Positions 50,031-52,844 of a stretch of 52,844 nt of DNA are shown piece by piece. Every line of letters begins with the position of its first letter. Position 1 is the first letter of the stretch. The stretch covers positions 1-52,844 of the forward strand of contig JANJXJ010000033.1 of NCBI GenBank assembly GCA_024709105.1, in the 5' to 3' direction. The translations under genes were made by a program, and so were the position numbers. Under the pieces are notes generated by a model, which worked only from the letters and a program-made list of their open reading frames with translations, was not told the origin of the DNA and did no database searches. This DNA is from Lentimicrobium sp. (GTDB lineage Bacteria; Bacteroidota; Bacteroidia; Bacteroidales; Lentimicrobiaceae).

Positions 50031-52844
50031 TTATCTGATCAGGGTAACACTTCCCGAAACCGGACTAGAAACAAGGCGTGTAACATAAGAAGGAGCTTCA
50101 AACGCAATTACATACGCATATACTCCCGGAGGCAGAGGTACACCATCTGCAGTACCATCCCATCCTTCGGACGGATTGGTGGTTTCGTAAAGCAACTGAC
50201 CCCATCTGCTGTAGATCTGCATAAAGTAACTGCCTGGTTCCCAGCCCCTGAATATCGGTCTGAAGACATCGTTCAATCCGTCGCTGTTGGGAGTAAATGC
50301 GTTGGGCAGCAACAAATCAATGGTACAAGGCACCAATGCTACTGAATCGGCGGCCATACATCCCTTTTCGTTGGTAACCACTACCGAATAAAGGCCCGGA
50401 TCCATCGCCAGCATGGTTTGTGCCGTACTTCCGTCTTGCCACAGGTAGGATTCAAAACCGTTGCCCGGATCGAGGAGCTGTGGCTGTCCGTAACAAACGG
50501 TATCGGCATAACCTAAGTAAATGATGGGTTTGGCGTTTACAATCAGGTCGAGCGATTCTTCATCTGAACATTCATCGGTGTTGGTCGCCCGTACTGTGTA
50601 ATGTCCGTGATCGTTTGAGCCAAGTGCGCCCAGCTGCCATTCGGCTGACAGATGAGTATGTCCTGTCGGGCCTGTCCACAAATAAGAGAGTTCTTCTCCT
50701 CCGAATGATGCTGCCCTCAGGGTTAAGGTATCACCTTCACAGAATTCTCCTGCACCACTTACATACAAGGCAGGGGCAGGTTTGATGATGGCTTGTCCGG
50801 GAACCATAACTTCCTGAACCTGATACCCTCCTGAAGCAAAGATGTTGCACTGAATGCTGTTCCAGCTGATGTTTGCCAGACCCGGCATCAAGGCTTCAAA
50901 TCCAATGGAGAACAGGTTTTCATTTTCCGGAATGGTAATGGATCCGGTGTATGCCGAGAAGCTGATTATCAATGTATTGCCATTCAGCTGATACCGGAAT
51001 TCTCCGTTCGGGGTATCCAATACCGGATTCTTCATAAATAAGTCCATGAATGCGAGCATAGCAGGGTCAAATTCCAGCTCCAGCGTAAAGGATGAAATGT
51101 CGGTAAAATTGCGCGAGCCAACAGGAATGGTAACCGGCACATTCATACAGAACGACACGGTATCGGCTGAAACCAGCACGTTTCCATCCACCTGATTAAG
51201 AATTTCGAAATCAAGACTATCCACACAACCATTGGCATCCTGAACGTAAGCCATGTAATGTCCTGCCATCAGGTCATTGAATACTCTGTCGCCCTGCCAG
51301 GTATTTCCTGTAATGGAATATTGCAAAGGAGTTGCATAGCCGCTCGCTACAATCACCACACTACCGTTGGGCAGCCAGAAGGTGGTGTGTGTGAGTTCAG
51401 TTTCAATAATATCCGGGCCAGCCAGGTAATTTATTTCAACAATCTGTGACTCAGCGGTACATCCATTTTCATCACGTGCCAGCACTGTGTAAATTCCGGC
51501 AGGCAAACCGGCAAACAGCTGTTCTGTCTGCCACCCGGTAACACCGGACAGGCTGTATTCATATAAACCTGTTCCTCCTGTGGCCGATGCGGTGATGCTG
51601 CCGTTGTCATCCGAGCAAATTGAAGGCAACGCCTGTGCAATGAGCTGCAGCGGTTCGGGCTGAGTTAATAATACGGTTGCCTGTGCTGTAAAGCCAACAG
51701 CATCGGTTACTGTAACCGTATAGCTGCCAGCTGCGAGATTGATGGCAGTGGTTCCAGATTGTGTGGCCGGATCGTTCCAACTGTACTGATATGGAGCTAT
51801 CCCACCCTGGGCACTGGCAAGCAATTGCCCGTCAGCTGCACCGAAACATGAAATTTGTTTGGTCACTGTTGCTGTTACGGTAAGTTGTGATGCCGGCTCT
51901 GTAAGTATTACCGAGCCTTCAGCGACACATCCGTTGGCATCGGTTACAGTAACCGTATATAAACCGGAGGTGAGCCCGTTGATGGTTTGGGTGGTTGCTC
52001 CATTGTTCCACAGATAAGTGTAGCCCGGAGTGCCGCCTGCCGGAGTTGCAGTGGCCTGACCATCGCTTCCGCCGGGAGCTGAAGGATTGTCGCCGATCAC
52101 ATTGACTGTCAGCTGTTCAGGCTGCGTAATGGTAACACTGGCACTGGCAGTTGCTCCCAAAGCATCGGTAACGATCACGGTATAATTGCCCGGAGTCAGT
52201 CCGGTAGCTGTGGCAGAGGTTTGTGCAAATGCATCATTCCACAGATAGGTATAAGGGGGCATGCCGCCGGTTACAAAGGCTGTGGCTTCGCCATCGCTTC
52301 CACCAAAACAGCTGACATGCTGTACATTGATAATGGTAACCGCCAGTTCAGGCAATGGATCGGTTAATGTGATGCTTTCGCTTGCGGTACATCCATTGGC
52401 ATCGGTAACCATTACGGTATAGGTACCGGCCGTGAGTCCGGTGGCAGTGGCGGTGGTTTGGGCCAGTGCATCGTCCCACAGATAAGAATAAGCCGGAGTG
52501 CCGCCGCTAACAGTAGCAGTAGCGGTTCCATCTGTGCCGCCGGGTGTGGTGGGGCTGGTTCCTGTAACGCTGACCAACAGTTCATCGGGTTGCGTAATGG
52601 TAACAGAGGCACTAACAGTTGCTCCTAATGCATCGGTTATGGTAACGTTGTAATCGCCTGCAGCCAGGCCTGTGGCGGTGGCGGTAGTCTGCGCCAGCGG
52701 ATCATCCCACTGATAGATATAAGCAGGTGTTCCGCCGGTTACAAAGGCTGTGGCTTCGCCATCGCTTCCACCAAAACAGCTGACATGCTGTACATTGATA
52801 ATGGTAACCGCCAGTTCAGGCAATGGATCGGTTAATGTGATGCT
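50031..52844 (-). CDS. Giant SprB-repeat surface protein with cohesin-like domain and type B T9SS tail (5' end outside window)
   Basis: The open frame runs off the window edge, so only the last 937 residues are seen. The apparent start at 52823 is an internal TTG. The visible part begins with about five SprB-type repeats of roughly 75-78 residues (ISCFGAADGQ, TGLTAGTYTVMVTDANGC), then variant repeats, then a cohesin-like beta domain (about 540-680, with NFTDISSFTLELEFDPAMLAF and VPVTIPVGS), and an Ig/PKD-like domain with FCEGDTLTLRA. The last 95 residues are a gliding-motility-type C-terminal domain (LPNAFTPNSDGLNDVF, YSRWGQLLYE, WDGTADGVPLPPGVYAYVI), a type B T9SS signal. It is predicted to be an adhesin or gliding-surface protein. 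Confidence 0.92.
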   Translation of the reverse strand, partial: SITLTDPLPELAVTIINVQHVSCFGGSDGEATAFVTGGTPAYIYQWDDPLAQTTATATGLAAGDYNVTITDALGATVSASVTITQPDELLVSVTGTSPTTPGGTDGTATATVSGGTPAYSYLWDDALAQTTATATGLTAGTYTVMVTDANGCTASESITLTDPLPELAVTIINVQHVSCFGGSDGEATAFVTGGMPPYTYLWNDAFAQTSATATGLTPGNYTVIVTDALGATASASVTITQPEQLTVNVIGDNPSAPGGSDGQATATPAGGTPGYTYLWNNGATTQTINGLTSGLYTVTVTDANGCVAEGSVILTEPASQLTVTATVTKQISCFGAADGQLLASAQGGIAPYQYSWNDPATQSGTTAINLAAGSYTVTVTDAVGFTAQATVLLTQPEPLQLIAQALPSICSDDNGSITASATGGTGLYEYSLSGVTGWQTEQLFAGLPAGIYTVLARDENGCTAESQIVEINYLAGPDIIETELTHTTFWLPNGSVVIVASGYATPLQYSITGNTWQGDRVFNDLMAGHYMAYVQDANGCVDSLDFEILNQVDGNVLVSADTVSFCMNVPVTIPVGSRNFTDISSFTLELEFDPAMLAFMDLFMKNPVLDTPNGEFRYQLNGNTLIISFSAYTGSITIPENENLFSIGFEALMPGLANISWNSIQCNIFASGGYQVQEVMVPGQAIIKPAPALYVSGAGEFCEGDTLTLRAASFGGEELSYLWTGPTGHTHLSAEWQLGALGSNDHGHYTVRATNTDECSDEESLDLIVNAKPIIYLGYADTVCYGQPQLLDPGNGFESYLWQDGSTAQTMLAMDPGLYSVVVTNEKGCMAADSVALVPCTIDLLLPNAFTPNSDGLNDVFRPIFRGWEPGSYFMQIYSRWGQLLYETTNPSEGWDGTADGVPLPPGVYAYVIAFEAPSYVTRLVSSPVSGSVTLIR
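52264..52376. repeat. Exact 113-base repeat, copy 1
   Basis: Identical to 52732-52844 over all 113 visible bases, with an offset of 468 bases (156 codons, two SprB units). It lies within the surface-protein gene and reflects recent homogenisation of the repeat array. Confidence 0.9.
52732..52844. repeat. Exact 113-base repeat, copy 2 (continues past window)
   Basis: Identical to 52264-52376 up to the window end. The repeat may extend further, so the array size in the full gene cannot be judged here. Confidence 0.9.

Noticed and set aside
50031-52844. CRISPR-like array at the window end
   Set aside because: The repeats are in-frame SprB units with 78-codon spacing and no unique spacers, so they are protein repeats.

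Overview
The window is a piece of a chromosome from a member of the Bacteroidota, probably a Bacteroidales/Marinilabiliales-like anaerobe. The evidence is a SusC/SusD pair, a hybrid two-component sensor/regulator (HTCS), type IX secretion (T9SS) sorting tails of both types, SprB repeats, promoters of the TAnnTTTG type and weak Shine-Dalgarno sites. No rRNA, tRNA, CRISPR array or complete insertion sequence was seen.

The left and central part (about 960-41545) is one large polysaccharide utilisation locus for beta-mannan. A GH2 beta-mannosidase (960-3554, minus) is divergent from the HTCS regulator (3818-8062). SusC, SusD and a two-lobed surface glycan-binding lipoprotein follow (8428-15000) and end in a strong hairpin terminator. 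Next comes an 11-gene plus-strand run (15207-35059): two GH26 enzymes with T9SS tails, a GH5 mannanase-like enzyme, an aldo/keto reductase, two large GH2 enzymes, a free carbohydrate-binding protein, two tandem GH30-like paralogues of unknown specificity, a GH5-like lipoprotein with a DUF5060-type N-domain, and an SGNH esterase.

A minus-strand run (41545 down to 35100) carries GH130 mannosylglucose phosphorylase, a GPH-type symporter, cellobiose 2-epimerase and two short GH26 enzymes. Its gene set matches the mannobiose pathway described in Bacteroides fragilis. The inferred flow is: surface and secreted GH26/GH5 cut the polymer, SusCD imports oligosaccharides, periplasmic GH26 and GH2 enzymes trim them, the symporter imports mannobiose, the epimerase makes mannosyl-glucose, and GH130 phosphorolyses it to mannose 1-phosphate and glucose. 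No alpha-galactosidase is present, and an esterase is, so linear or acetylated (gluco)mannan fits better than galactomannan.

The right part is ordinary chromosome with some accessory features. It holds an orphan sigma-54-type response regulator (41919-43283), a coiled-coil lipoprotein, an Rpn/PD-(D/E)XK nuclease beside a structured repeat, a ClC channel that may be translated from a leaderless mRNA, a PAP2 phosphatase, exonuclease III and a serpin lipoprotein. At the window edge is the 3' part of a giant SprB-repeat surface protein with a cohesin-like module and a type B T9SS tail (50031-52844, 5' end outside the window).

The left edge has a small lipoprotein gene flanked by attC-core-like heptamers, then three copies of a 52-base intergenic repeat. 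The best candidates for undescribed biology are the tandem GH30-like pair with its unrecognised N-domain, the stand-alone binding protein fused translationally to a GH2 gene, and the aldo/keto reductase placed inside an operon of exported hydrolases.
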